From: Sipunculus nudus
Lineage: Eukaryota; Annelida; Sipuncula; Golfingiida; Sipunculidae
DNA: 64,000 nt
Reading direction: 5' to 3'
NCBI GenBank assembly: GCA_026874595.1
Contig: CM049317.1
Span: forward strand, 68,805,118-68,869,117
The notes below the pieces were generated by a model that did no database searches, was not told the DNA's origin, and saw only the letters and a list, made by a program, of their open reading frames with translations. How positions within the stretch are numbered: the first letter of the stretch is position 1; the number at the start of each line of letters is the position of its first letter. Positions 45,886 to 56,895 of the stretch are shown one piece after another. Position numbers and translations under genes: made by a program.

Positions 45886-47227
45886 ATTACCCCTCATGCG
45901 ACCAAGTGGAGTCATTTATGACCCCAGGCATGTATTTATGTGTGCCGTTTTGATAAATTTGATCCAAAAATTGTTTCCTACCATGAATTTGTCAATTTGG
46001 TCTACCTTTAACTTTTCATTATTTCTTTACAGGGATTCATTATTTCTTTACAGGGATAGGGCTATTGGTGTTAAAATATTCTGAATAGTTATGTGGGGTC
46101 ATTTGTTACACTGTCATACTCTGATTTTACTGTAATTTACCATGTTTTACCGACATATGCAACATTTTCCACCAAACCATGATTAAGACACCTGGGCGCA
46201 GCAAATTCCACTGCTTCGGAAGTTTTAAGGATGAGATATTTGGTCATTATCAGGAATCCACCGTGCAAACCCAATAAATACGGTCAGAACATCCAGTCTG
46301 TTTTTAATGTTTGTTACACTGGCGACAGTTGACCAATTCAGTTGGAAACACTAGAAACTAATAGAAAATCTTAGTGAGTTGGATAATAATCAGCATAAGA
46401 ACCAAATACAGGCATAGAAATCATTTGATTATTTTTAGATTCTAAGCAATAAGTTATAAGATTTGAATTGTTGCATTGTTATAAATAATTTCTCAGAACC
46501 ACAACATGCTATTGGCTTAAAACAGATGGATTATCAGTCTTCACAGTAACAATGACCACAATATCCAGAAGGTTCCGATATATCCTGGGGTACACGCGGA
46601 TTGACAGCCGAGCTACCAAAGCAGTCGGTCAAACCTTTTGCACACTCGCTGCTTTCAGAGATATGTAGACAATGTTTATCGCAAGGGAAGCTCATTTACC
46701 TTAATCCTATAACCCTATTTCCCGTTCTGGTCTCTGTGTGGATGACGATTTGTTAGCATTTAGGGCTGATAGTATTCGCCAATCTGCATCTTAACTAAAC
46801 CTGTCGGTCATGGCTAATAGATCGGAGCTGTGCTGAAAGAATATATGACTCTTTAAAAAGGGGTGCTTTGTTAAACAGATATTATGAGGTTAAATAATAC
46901 AAGCAAAGTGTAATACATGTAATTAACAATCCCCAACTGACAAAGACCATTAGGTTTTCAGGATGAAAACAGGGAATGATAGTCCAAATAAACGAAATGG
47001 TTTTCGTACACAATTTGTATAATTGTGTTTGTGTCATAAATGGGGAATCAATAATCAACTATCATTAGAACACACAATGTCTATTATAAAAATGGAAGAA
47101 GAATAGGTAGGATCGTCACAAAGAGAACCATTAAAATACGCTAGTTCTGTGAAAAATATAATGGGGTCATAAATGACCCCAGTCCGTCATTTAAGTCGAT
47201 AAAATAGCTTTGTCGCTTGAGGGTTAC
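45886..47227. mobile_element. piggyBac-like non-autonomous element
   Basis: The ends are inverted: left acccctcatgcgaccaag (45889-45906), right ctttgtcgcttgagggtta (47208-47226). Subterminally, each end carries a gtcat(a/t)aatgacccca palindrome (45907-45926 and 47162-47181). Ends of the ccctcaagcgaca type with TTAA-like borders (atta and ttac here) suggest piggyBac, but the borders are mutated. No transposase ORF. A 21-bp tandem duplication lies inside at about 46014-46055. Confidence 0.45.
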
Positions 47228-47386
47228 TGGAAGGAACAAGAATTTTGTTAAATAAAATATTTGACTTATGTACATTTAACTTATAGGAGTAATTTAAATG
47301 AGCTTAGCCGACACCTCTAAGTAGCTGAACAATATTTGTCTGCAATTGCAACCCAATATTTGTATGTTCATATATTACTATATATA

Positions 47387-48397
47387 TGTAGCAGTATTTG
47401 TCACATCAGTGGCAGAATGGAAAATACTGGGGTCGTGGGGGCGCACACACACAGACGTCTGACCTCATCCAAGGCACAACACAGCGTGCTTTACAGTTTT
47501 TACTGTGCTGGAATGAGAGACAAGAAATATACAAAAACTGAACTCTCCAGTTCAACGGTTGTCTGCCAAGTCATATTTACAATTTAAAATGCACAGGATC
47601 AGATGTTGACTTACAAAATAATACATAATTACTAAATATGCCTCAGTTACAGAATGTACAGTATTTACAGCGATACCTCGCCATCATAATACACTGCGCT
47701 GGCAAGTATATGAAAAATGTCAGTGATCAGGCTACCTTTCTGACCAAACTTAGCAAAATATTACTACAGCAAGATTACTACAGCAAATAATACGTCTATG
47801 ATATCGTTATTACAAGGAAAAATAGAACTACGGAGTGATGCAAGATTACTACAACAAATAATACATCTACAACATCGTTATCATGACTTTGAAAATAGAA
47901 TAACGTTCTGGGTTGTGTTTACATTAACACAATAATTAAATCAGGAAATACACTGATACATACCTGGAATGAGAGACATGAAATATACAAAAACTGAACT
48001 CTCCAGTTCAACGGTTGTCTGCCAAGTGACGCTAGACGGAAACTTGGCGGCAAAACCAGGTACATAATTAACATGTCAATGGACAATATTACGAAACAAC
48101 GGAGCACATTAAATCAATGTTGAACAAAAACGTGTAAGTACTGGATACGTTTCCGATATTGCATATAACGCTTATTATGGCAACTTTTATGTACGTATGC
48201 CTTGTTACTGCATGAAAAACATAAAATGACGGATATTAATTAACAGGTCAAAGGTGACAACCCAGGTGCTATGCTCCGAGAAGGATTACAAGTTGGCGCG
48301 CTACTCTCTGACCAATACAGACACAGGGTGCACACAATGTATGCATATCACATCAAATATGAAACAAACTAAACTAACGGCAGTGCACCCGGTCACA
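47387..48397 (-). repeat. 3' LTR with internal intron-like insert
   Basis: 1011 bp, TGTGACC...CTACA. A 64-bp segment occurs twice (minus-strand order 48027-47964, then 47571-47508) with one mismatch. The first copy is followed by a GTATGT donor. The second ends in a pyrimidine-rich ...ctctcattccag acceptor. Removing 47508-47963 (456 bp) as an intron leaves a 555-bp LTR with the segment once. Confidence 0.75.
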
Positions 48398-48411
48398 TTT
48401 TCCCCCCTCCT
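48398..48411 (-). promoter_or_regulatory. Polypurine tract
   Basis: AGGAGGGGGGAAAA on the minus strand directly abuts the TG of the 3' LTR, the standard plus-strand primer position. It fixes the LTR boundary. Confidence 0.88.
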
Positions 48412-48950
48412 GAGAAAATGTCGTCCCGACATTAAATACGATAAATTCATACTCCCATATAATAAATGCAACATCCAACAATATATGTCAGTTGTTTGTG
48501 TACGTTAAACGAAGTCAGCATCACTAACCCCAAGCAATGATATCGGTGGGTTATAAGTATCATTACAACATCGTCTACTTGATAGGTGCTTGCATATTAT
48601 TATTTACAAACTGGATCATCTTACAACAACATTACATTATCAAATAACTCTAGATCATCAAAATCATGATATAGCGTACCATGACCACTTGACACATGAA
48701 CATAAGGTATGCATGGTCAGACCAATACCTCAGCGATGGCAATATCCATTAAAGGATAACAAAATCGCTCATGCTGTTTGCTGATATGATATTGGGTATG
48801 TGATGTGCCTACATCAATAATAATCAGTGTGTCATTGGGCCCGAGTACCTAAAATTGTCTTAAGAAGTGTTATATAAATATTAGCAGTTTCAGCTAGTCA
48901 TCACTGTTTTATGGATACCTCAATAGATAAGTGTATTATATAAATACATA

Positions 48951-51900
48951 TTACGTATTCATCAATGGAGAAAGGGCATCTATTAGATTTTTTAGGTCGA
49001 CTAAACGGTTTTGAATGACAGAAGGTTCCCGGGGTTCTGGGTATGGTAAGCAACAGGTTTGTTGATATGAACAAGGATCATACCACATTGGCGTCTTCTT
49101 GGTACGGTTCGAACGTCTAGGAATACTGGGAACAGACTGGTCCATAGTACACGGCTCTTCTGCGGTTTCGTCAGTGCAATGGTTGGTTTCTTCTAGGTCT
49201 GAGGTACCATCCTTCTCCAAACCATCCCGCGATCCCTCGGGTCCTTTAGGTTCTGCCGATGTTGACGTCTGATCGATCAGTGGGCGATCATCCGGCGGGG
49301 CCTCACTCACGCTGTGTCGTCGAGGGGTTGGTTGTGGTTTTTCCGGGACGTTGGGATTCGGTGATAGCCGCGGACACGGGAGATTTCTCCTGGGTTTTGG
49401 CTGCGGCATGATGCGTATAGGTTCCTCCTCAGATTCTTCCTCATCAGAGCTGGAGATGACATCAACTTTTCTGGTTTTATCTGAACGTTTTGACGTCGCC
49501 TTTGGTGTAACTGGTCGTTTCTTGGTGCTATGTTCGGTGTTATTCGGCGTGTCCTTCTCTGAAGCATCAGGCGACAGATATCCTATCGGGAGAAGCAGAT
49601 TGCGGTGCAATGTTTTCCTTGGTCCAATCCCATATTCGGCCTCAAGTTCGTATACTGGGACATCATCATTAATTTGACGCACGACCTTATAGATGGTTTC
49701 CTGCCATCGATCACATAGTTTCTGTTTCCCTTTAACAGCGAGATTACGGATAAGCACCCTGTCTCCTGGCTGTAGTACGGCGCCTCTACTTCGAAGATCG
49801 TAATTCCGTTTTTGTCGTTGTTGGGCCTTGCTGATGTTCTTAGAAGCCAACTCGTATGCGAATCTCAAGCGCTTCCGCAGATTCTCGACATACCCTTGTT
49901 TTTGCTGTTTAACGCCAGTGCCAAACGCTACATCTACAGGTAAACGTGGATGTCTGCCGAACATCAAGTAAAATGGTTCATACCCAGTTGTCTCATTTGG
50001 AGTACAGTTATACGCATGGACTATCGGAGCGATGTAGTTTTTCCAATCAGCTTTCTCTTCGGGTTGGAGTGTGCCTAGCATGTCCAACAGCGTACGATTA
50101 AACCGCTCACACTGTCCGTTCCCGCTCGGATGGTATGGTGAGGTCCGTGATTTAGCAATACCAGCTATCTCACACAGGTGTTTGATCGTGTTGCTTTCAA
50201 ACTGTCGTCCTTGGTCACTATGCAATTTTGATGGAAACCCATAGTGAATGATGAAGTTGTCGAACAGTGTTTTAGCTGTTGTATAAGCGGTCTGATTCCG
50301 GGTAGGGTAGGCTTGAGCGTATCGGGTGAAGTGATCTGTAACCACTAGCACATTCTCGTATCCCCCTTTTGACGTTTCAATAGAAAGAAAGTCCATACAA
50401 ACCAGTTCCAGGGGTTGGCTCGTTTTGATACTGACCAATGGTGCTTGTGGTTTTAGAAGTGTTTTTCGACGAACACACCTTCCACATTGGGCTACATACT
50501 CTTCCACGTCATTCGACATTCCGGGCCAGAAAAATCTACCTCTTAGAAGTTCCATGGTCCGATCACGTCCTGGGTGGCCAACCTGGTCATGACATCTGGT
50601 TATTGCTCCCTTCCGGTGGGTGAACGGGAGCACTAATTGGAAAGACACCTCATTGTTCTGCAGGCGCTGACGGTACAATACACCATTTCGTAGACACAGC
50701 TTCTTCCCCCGACATAAACTACGCATCTCTCGCCAGTATTGATCATTGTCGGGTGTTATAGTTGGGTTTCCTTCTAGCATGTCTATGCATCTTTTTAGAA
50801 CTGGGTCTTTCCGTTGGAGCTTCACCCAATCAGAAACTGACCTTTGGTTTAGTACTGTATTCTCCAGTAGAGGTACAGCATTCTCAGATAGAGATAAAAT
50901 TTCTACAAATCCACTGGTTGGCATTTCTGTGTTAAAAATGGCCGATACGACTTGATTTTCGATTACCTGACACTCTTGTGGCCATTTTATGCGTGATAAC
51001 GAATCTGCATCGATGTTTCTTCGGCCAGACCGGTATTCGATGGTGAAGTTATAGTTGGCCAGTGCTGAAACCCATCGGTGACCTGTTGCATCTAACTTCG
51101 CTGAGGTAAGGATATACGTCAAGGGATTGTTGTCAGTTTTCACCGTAAACGTGCTTCCATACAAATAGTCATGAAATTTCTTTGTGATAGCCCATATTAG
51201 CGCCAAAAATTCCAGTTTGTGAACAGGGTACCGGTTTTCTGCGTTCCTTAATCCTCGACTGGCAAAAGCTATGGGCCGTTCGGTTCCATCCGGTTGTTTT
51301 TGATATAATGCTGCTCCAAAGGACTCACCACTGGCATCCACATGCATAGAGAACGGTTTAGCAAAATTCGCGAAAGCAAGCACGGGTGCAGAGGTACACA
51401 GTTCAATAAGCTGTTCAAATGCTGCTTGGTGACGATCTTCCCATCTGAAAATGTTGTTACCTGATTCTGTCGATTTCTTTGTTTTCTTTCGGTGAGCACC
51501 AGCGCCTTGAGTTAACTCGTACAGTGGTTTGGCGATCTTAGAAAAATCCTTTATGAATCGTCGGTAGAACCCTGCAAAACCTAAAAAGCTCTGGAGTTGT
51601 TTGGCATTACTTGGTATCGGCCACTCTCGAACGCATCGAATCTTATCTGGATCGGGGGATACTCCTTCTTCGGATACTTCATGTCCAAGGTACTTAATAG
51701 ACGTCTGGAAGAAGTTACATTTAGAAGCCTTCAACTTTAAGCCTGCGTTCCTCAACCGGTTGAACACTGCCTCAAGTCTCTCAATGTGTTCCTCATACGT
51801 CCGACTGAAAACAACTATATCGTCCAAATACAGTAAACACGAATTCAAGTGTAGATCGCCCATGCACTGTTCCATTAGACGTTGGAACGTGGCTGGTGCA

Positions 51901-53279
51901 TTGGTCAATCCGAACGGCATGCGCTGGCACTCAAAAAACCCAACCTGCCCTACCGCAAACGCTGTCTTTGGTTTATCTTGTTCCTCTTTTTCCACCTGCC
52001 AATATGCACTTTTCAGATCAAGGGTGCTGAACCACTTGGAACCATGTAAACTATCAAAAGTTTCTTCAATTCGGGGAAGGGGGTATGCATCCTTCACTGT
52101 CACTGAGTTAAGTTGCCTAAAGTCTATGCAAAATCTGAGAGTTCCGTCTTTCTTCCTGACCAGAACGACATTGGATGTATAGGGACTGTCAGATTTCCTG
52201 ATTACTCCGAGATCTAACATCTCCCGCACATGTTTCCGGACTTCTTCAAGCATAGCAGGTGGTATCCTTCGGTGCCTTTCTTTGAATGGTCGGTCATCTT
52301 GTAGTTTGATCTTGTGTTTCACCAAGTCTGTCTGCCCAAGGTCTAGATCATGCAAGGAGAACACATCACGCCATTTTGATAAGAGTTGTTCTACTTCTGT
52401 CACCTGGTCTTTGTTTAGCTCGGCAGAGAGCATCTCATGGTAGGAATACGGGAATTCCTCCCTGGGAGAGTCTTTATTTTCCTGAGTTGAATCCACTGGT
52501 ACCACTTCCACTTGATGTACATCACAGAGCTTACTTCTGCTTGGTTTGGCAACCGCCTTCTCAGAGTGGTTATTAATCTCAACATATACTTGTTGTGCTG
52601 ACATCCTTGCTCCAAGTTTCTGCAACACGGGAGATACAACCAACCCACCTGGTAAAGTCATTGATCCTTCTGCAAGTACATGAACCTGTTTACAGTATCC
52701 TCTTGTGGCATGGGTAAGTCCTTGTACCAGTTGCCGGGTGTGTGGCTGTATAAGAATAGGTTTTGTCGTTATCACAGAACCTATTGCACCGGATTGATGA
52801 GCTGTTCTCTGGTTCTCCGATAGATTACCAAAAGCTAGTTTCCACGGTTTCGGAATGTTGGTAGCCAATATGCTCTCGTCATTGCTGCTCAACTGCAATA
52901 CATTGGTGCCAATCAACACTGGAACTCTGCTTCGGTAAGTAGTTTCTGGTACAACCAAGGCTACGATGACACTGCTCAGCTGTGGGAGACCTTTTACCTT
53001 CAGTTCTATTTCTGTATAACCCAGGTACTCTAGTGACTGCCCATCTGCTGCCTCTAGTCGAATCAGCTCCTCCAGCGGCCAAACCTCTAATCCTAGCTTG
53101 TTACAGAAAGAGTCACATATAGTACTAACCATTGATCCGGTGTCTAAGAGGGCTTTACATGGCTGGTCATTGACGATGATGTCTACTTCACTTGCTTGAC
53201 CGATCAATTTCTGGTTGACATTGGGACTATTTTGACCACTACGGTCCAAATTCTGTCCCACGAATTTGGCCGATCCTAG
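48951..53279 (-). CDS. pol: Gypsy Pol polyprotein (protease, RT, RNase H, integrase)
   Basis: Open from the frameshift site to a stop at 48951. Residue numbers below count from the GTG at 53259-53261. Aspartic protease: D40-T-G-S, with V-L-I-G-T near 118. Reverse transcriptase about 340-540: catalytic D415 in L-D-L-K-S-A-Y and Y-L-D-D at 478-481. RNase H about 636-755: D642, E684, D710. Integrase: zinc-binding H891/H896/C926/C929, catalytic D957, D1016 and E1052 with 35 residues between the last two. A GPY/F-like module follows (about 1163-1226), with no chromodomain. The last 200 or so residues are a Ser/Pro/Glu-rich tail. Lack of stops or frameshifts suggests a functional enzyme. Several plus-strand ORFs here are antisense shadows. 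Confidence 0.95.
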   Translation of the reverse strand, partial: LGSAKFVGQNLDRSGQNSPNVNQKLIGQASEVDIIVNDQPCKALLDTGSMVSTICDSFCNKLGLEVWPLEELIRLEAADGQSLEYLGYTEIELKVKGLPQLSSVIVALVVPETTYRSRVPVLIGTNVLQLSSNDESILATNIPKPWKLAFGNLSENQRTAHQSGAIGSVITTKPILIQPHTRQLVQGLTHATRGYCKQVHVLAEGSMTLPGGLVVSPVLQKLGARMSAQQVYVEINNHSEKAVAKPSRSKLCDVHQVEVVPVDSTQENKDSPREEFPYSYHEMLSAELNKDQVTEVEQLLSKWRDVFSLHDLDLGQTDLVKHKIKLQDDRPFKERHRRIPPAMLEEVRKHVREMLDLGVIRKSDSPYTSNVVLVRKKDGTLRFCIDFRQLNSVTVKDAYPLPRIEETFDSLHGSKWFSTLDLKSAYWQVEKEEQDKPKTAFAVGQVGFFECQRMPFGLTNAPATFQRLMEQCMGDLHLNSCLLYLDDIVVFSRTYEEHIERLEAVFNRLRNAGLKLKASKCNFFQTSIKYLGHEVSEEGVSPDPDKIRCVREWPIPSNAKQLQSFLGFAGFYRRFIKDFSKIAKPLYELTQGAGAHRKKTKKSTESGNNIFRWEDRHQAAFEQLIELCTSAPVLAFANFAKPFSMHVDASGESFGAALYQKQPDGTERPIAFASRGLRNAENRYPVHKLEFLALIWAITKKFHDYLYGSTFTVKTDNNPLTYILTSAKLDATGHRWVSALANYNFTIEYRSGRRNIDADSLSRIKWPQECQVIENQVVSAIFNTEMPTSGFVEILSLSENAVPLLENTVLNQRSVSDWVKLQRKDPVLKRCIDMLEGNPTITPDNDQYWREMRSLCRGKKLCLRNGVLYRQRLQNNEVSFQLVLPFTHRKGAITRCHDQVGHPGRDRTMELLRGRFFWPGMSNDVEEYVAQCGRCVRRKTLLKPQAPLVSIKTSQPLELVCMDFLSIETSKGGYENVLVVTDHFTRYAQAYPTRNQTAYTTAKTLFDNFIIHYGFPSKLHSDQGRQFESNTIKHLCEIAGIAKSRTSPYHPSGNGQCERFNRTLLDMLGTLQPEEKADWKNYIAPIVHAYNCTPNETTGYEPFYLMFGRHPRLPVDVAFGTGVKQQKQGYVENLRKRLRFAYELASKNISKAQQRQKRNYDLRSRGAVLQPGDRVLIRNLAVKGKQKLCDRWQETIYKVVRQINDDVPVYELEAEYGIGPRKTLHRNLLLPIGYLSPDASEKDTPNNTEHSTKKRPVTPKATSKRSDKTRKVDVISSSDEEESEEEPIRIMPQPKPRRNLPCPRLSPNPNVPEKPQPTPRRHSVSEAPPDDRPLIDQTSTSAEPKGPEGSRDGLEKDGTSDLEETNHCTDETAEEPCTMDQSVPSIPRRSNRTKKTPMWYDPCSYQQTCCLPYPEPREPSVIQNRLVDLKNLIDALSPLMNT

Positions 53280-53285
53280 TTTAAA
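53222..53285 (-). promoter_or_regulatory. Programmed -1 frameshift signal (slippery site and pseudoknot)
   Basis: On the minus strand the heptamer TTTAAAC (53279-53285) is in the gag frame as T-TTA-AAC and is followed at once by the gag stop TAG. A -1 slip leads straight into the pol frame. After a 6-nt spacer, stem 1 pairs CGGCCAAATTC (53262-53272) with GAATTTGGACCG (53242-53253), 11 pairs with one bulged A. The 8-nt loop contains TGGGAC, which pairs with GTCCCA at 53222-53227, making a 6-bp stem 2 and so an H-type pseudoknot. Sites of this kind set the Gag to Gag-Pol ratio. Confidence 0.88.
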
Positions 53286-53812
53286 TGACAGTCAGCTGCC
53301 CTGTGTCCGTACACGCCACAGTGCCAACAATGGCCTCTGAACTGGAGTGATCCTGGCTGATTATTCAGACGCCGACCCTCGTTGCTGGTAGCATTGGTAC
53401 CCAGTTTGTGTCCGCTAGCATGGTTGTTGTAGGAGGAAGTCTGGCTGGACTGGTGATCGCTCTGGAAGGTTGTATTTGATCCGGTGCCCCTCTCCAGATT
53501 GGTCAATCGTTTTTCCAGGTCTCTCGTTCCTCTCACCATCTCATCTACTTTCTCTGATAGCTGTCTCGTCAGTAATTCCAGCTGTTTGACGGGTGACGTC
53601 TCAGTGGGTTTCTTTGTCTCTACTGCATAGACTCTTGCCTTGATGTCCTGGGGTAGATCCTTTAGTCGTAACTCTGCCGCTCTGGCTTCTACGGTCAGTT
53701 GTTCGTAAGTGGCATTCTCGACTTTATGGCGAATCTCATTTTGGATCTGCTCCGAGTGAAGTCCCGTGAAGAACTTAGACTTCAATATATTTGGTCCAGC
53801 AGTGGCTATAAT
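53276..53812 (-). pseudogene. gag: Gag, C-terminal part with CCHC zinc knuckle, 5'-truncated
   Basis: Open frame ending at TAG (53276-53278). It contains the end of the capsid-like region (K-S-K-F-F-T-G-L-H-S-E-Q, then T-Y-E-Q-L-T-V-E-A-R), a short coiled coil, and the zinc knuckle C-W-H-C-G-V-Y-G-H-R-A-A-D-C near the end (CX2CX4HX4C). There is no natural start: the frame runs directly into LTR sequence at about 53813. Most of the matrix/capsid region has been deleted. Confidence 0.88.
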
Positions 53813-54142
53813 ATTAACATGTCAATGGACAATATTACGAAACAACGGAGCAAATTAAATCAATGTTGAACAAAAACGTGCAAGTACTGGATACGTTTCC
53901 GATATTGCATATAACGCTTATTATGGCAACTTTTATGTACGTATGCCTTGTTACTGCATGAAAAACATAAAATGACGGATATTAATTAACAGGTCAAAGG
54001 TGACAACCCAGGTGCTATGCTCCGAGAAGGATTACAAGTTGGCGCGCTACTCTCTGACCAATACAGACACAGGGTGCACACAATGTATGCATATCACATC
54101 AAATATGAAACAAACTAAACTAACGGCAGTGCACCCGGTCAC

Positions 54143-54143
<1 letters not shown>
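53813..54143 (-). repeat. 5' LTR remnant (U3 part only)
   Basis: 331 bp matching 48067-48397 with two substitutions. It begins TGTGACC next to a (TA)n tract and stops about 40 bp before the duplicated segment of the complete LTR. It therefore retains U3 sequence only. Confidence 0.88.

Positions 54144-54206
<63 letters not shown>
54144..54206. repeat. (TA)n microsatellite at the insertion site
   Basis: About 60 bp of TA repeat directly outside the 5' LTR remnant. Confidence 0.9.
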
Positions 54207-54211
<5 letters not shown>

Positions 54212-55589
54212 ATTGAAACAAACTTTTAGCCCGCCGGTACGAAGTTCAGGAGAGCATATACCGTACCCCGGGGTCGATGTCATCCGTAGACGACCCAGGT
54301 TAAATTTTTATGTTAAGTCTTAAACTCGGCAACCACTGACCCGATTGCTGTCATATTACACATGTAGCGAATGTTAAGTCGGGAGAACAGCCGGCTTGTC
54401 TCCCCTGCGTAATATTTCTTCTCTTTTCCTTCACTATGGCATTGTTAGTATTGTCGTCTTGGTGACACTGTCACCGGAAACCGTTTTAATCTGTCTCTCT
54501 GGTTGACTCCCCTGAATAGAAATAATTTTTCAGATTTATCATTTTTATATAAAGTTCTATATCATTAAAGTTTAGATTTATATTTAATAGAGGTCAGAAT
54601 AAAGGCGATATCAATACAATTATTATGTGTATAGATCCCCACCATCTCGGGATTTGCCGAAGATGTCCGTACTGAACGGCTATGTGGCATGAAACCTTCC
54701 CTGACCGGTTTTTGAGAAACCTAAAGCAACAATAGGACAGGTCGCATGGCATGGGTACTTGGGCGTGACGTGCCCCTACTGACGATCCCGTTAGGGACAT
54801 CACGTCAGTCCAGCCTCATGTCATGCTTTCGACAACACGTCGATTCTGATCTTGTCCACTTTGTTGCAGGTAGGTAAAATTATTTTCACAATGTTGTAGA
54901 TAGATGCCAAAGTATAAATTGAATGTCAATATAATATTCCCTAATTAATATTAATATATTTTCTATCTGGGTGCTTTAATTATATATCCTTGTGGCGATT
55001 ATCGTTATTACTACGGGACCTCTGAACCTTCGACCTCGAGTTCTTTGGTTGCAACGGAAACCCCGTGAAATATTCCTGTAAATCTTTAAAGGGACCCACA
55101 CCACAAGTCAATATGCCAAATTAATGCTGACCTCTAAAAGAGCATTTCCATGTGTCCAAATAATTTCCACGTGTCTAGATAATCTCCACGTGTTCCGATA
55201 GAATTCCACATGGGACTGAAAGAATCGCCAATAAACGAATTATATCTGTATCGGTATATCTAACCTCCGTTATTTCCGTCTATCCATCATTTTCCCCCCA
55301 CTCCTAATTAAGGCATCAGCCATATTTAAAAATAAGCTTGAAAATGCATAGAATTGAGTGAACAGGATTTAAAACATAACAGAACTAATTGTAACACTCG
55401 TATTGAATAATTCTATAAAATCGTATTTTCTTTTATAAAATATAATGAGAAAATGGGTCTACGGCATAAATATGAGTAAAGAGAAAATGGTTCTACAGCA
55501 ACGGCCTTCTCTCAAACAAGCGCAGACGTTATGACTATAACCGTGCTGCCGTCTATCGGTGGATGCTCGCACTAATTCGAGCTAACCCA

Positions 55590-55606
55590 TAACATCCCCC
55601 CCCCCC
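55590..55606. repeat. Poly-C tract
   Basis: A run of about 14 C followed by (CT)n, inside the LTR insert. Confidence 0.8.
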
Positions 55607-56371
55607 CCTTCTCTCTCTCTTTTATTTTTGACAAATTGAATTACCACGAAATGTTAGCGAAATGAATCAGACATTCATACAAACGTTCATAAACCTCACA
55701 TAAACGTATTTTAAACTTAAACCACTTAGCATTGTGGCAGAACTCACTGTGGGAATATGCCAAGTTACTTTCAACCTTAAAAATCTGATCCTTTAAATAA
55801 AACTACGATCCTATACATTAAAATACCAGAACCACTGACCTAGACTGACTCCCAGTAACTTTCCACTTAATTATTGATTTTGAACCTCACCTTTGATAGC
55901 CCTGCTGCAAAATTCACGTTAAATTCATACACAACTTTCACCAAGCGTTCTGCGCCTGGCGATGTTGATGATTCGTCACCGGGAACCACCTGTTTGAGCG
56001 CGGCGGCCTCGTTGTTCTGGCTCGCTGTTCCCTTTATAAACCATTCCCCTTTTATAACACACATTAGTCCTTCTATTTATTATGTTACGAAGTAATGTTA
56101 TTATGGGTGATCAACCAAAGATGTCCCATACCTACAAGTAAATAAATATTTACCGAGGTAGATTTCTTGAATTTCCTAAGGGAGATAAAGCACCATTATC
56201 CGTCCCTCCAAATATAGTGGGATACCCCCTTTGCTCTTCCATCATAGACTCCCAGAAAATAACCATCCCGAATGTTTTCACTTAGAAATTTACTACAATC
56301 ATTGGTCATATTTATATTTTATCTTGTAATAGCAGAATTTCTTTGAATGATAGCAATATAGGACATTATGT

Positions 56372-56895
56372 TCTTAAGAATGATACTTAGCCTAGATGTT
56401 TCAAGAATGATACTTAGCCTAGATGTTTCACATTTGTATACTAAATATATGTTATTAAAGATAGAAGATATAAACGAAGTGAATTATAGATAGAAGATAT
56501 AAACGAAGTGAAATCTTAGCGCTATTGTTTGTGAATAGTTGTACACAAACATAATTTGTGTATGAATAGCAAGATGTAAACAAATATAAAACTAGATGAG
56601 GGTTTGAGATAAAGATTGATAGATATGTATAAACAAGATTTAAGATAGTATAAGACTAGGAGTTGTTTAAAAGATATGTATAATAACATGGTTATAATAA
56701 TAACATGGTTATAATTACATGAAGATTTCAGGTAAACCTACCTTAATGAATATCTTGTGTACTTGATGCAGAGGCATACATTGCATTTGAGTATATTTAT
56801 ATACAGTTTAATAAGCAATCCAGTATTTGTAAACAATATGTTGAGTACCTTTATATACATTATAATGAGCAGTCCAATATTTGTAAACAATATGA
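56372..56895. repeat. Cluster of short two-copy tandem duplications
   Basis: Independent doublets: a 27-bp unit at about 56375-56430, a 28-bp unit at about 56459-56515, an 18-bp unit (aataacatggttataat) at about 56682-56716, and a diverged unit of about 60 bp ending ttgtaaacaatatg at about 56780-56895. All lie inside the intron-like insert. Confidence 0.75.

Larger units (their letters stand above)
47387..54143 (-). mobile_element. Ty3/Gypsy LTR retrotransposon with 5' internal deletion
   Basis: On the minus strand the order is: remnant of the 5' LTR (53813-54143), truncated gag, -1 frameshift signal, full pol, polypurine tract, 3' LTR (47387-48397). The LTR runs TGT...ACA, and a 4-bp tata, in a TA-rich setting, flanks both outer ends. 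The 331 bp shared by the two LTRs differ at only two positions, so the insertion is recent. The remainder of the 5' LTR, the primer-binding site and the gag N-terminus are missing in one deletion at about 53813. Pol is uninterrupted, which fits a recent loss. The copy cannot make a complete Gag. Confidence 0.9.

Noticed and set aside
47387-48397. The 331-bp shared block as the complete LTR
   Set aside because: It would end without CA. Extending to 47387 gives TGT...ACA ends, a matching 4-bp flank and a place for U5, although the TA-rich flank makes the target duplication only moderately convincing.
51601-52182. 193-residue plus-strand ORF (also 49351-49677 and 50746-50955)
   Set aside because: Antisense shadows of the intact pol gene.
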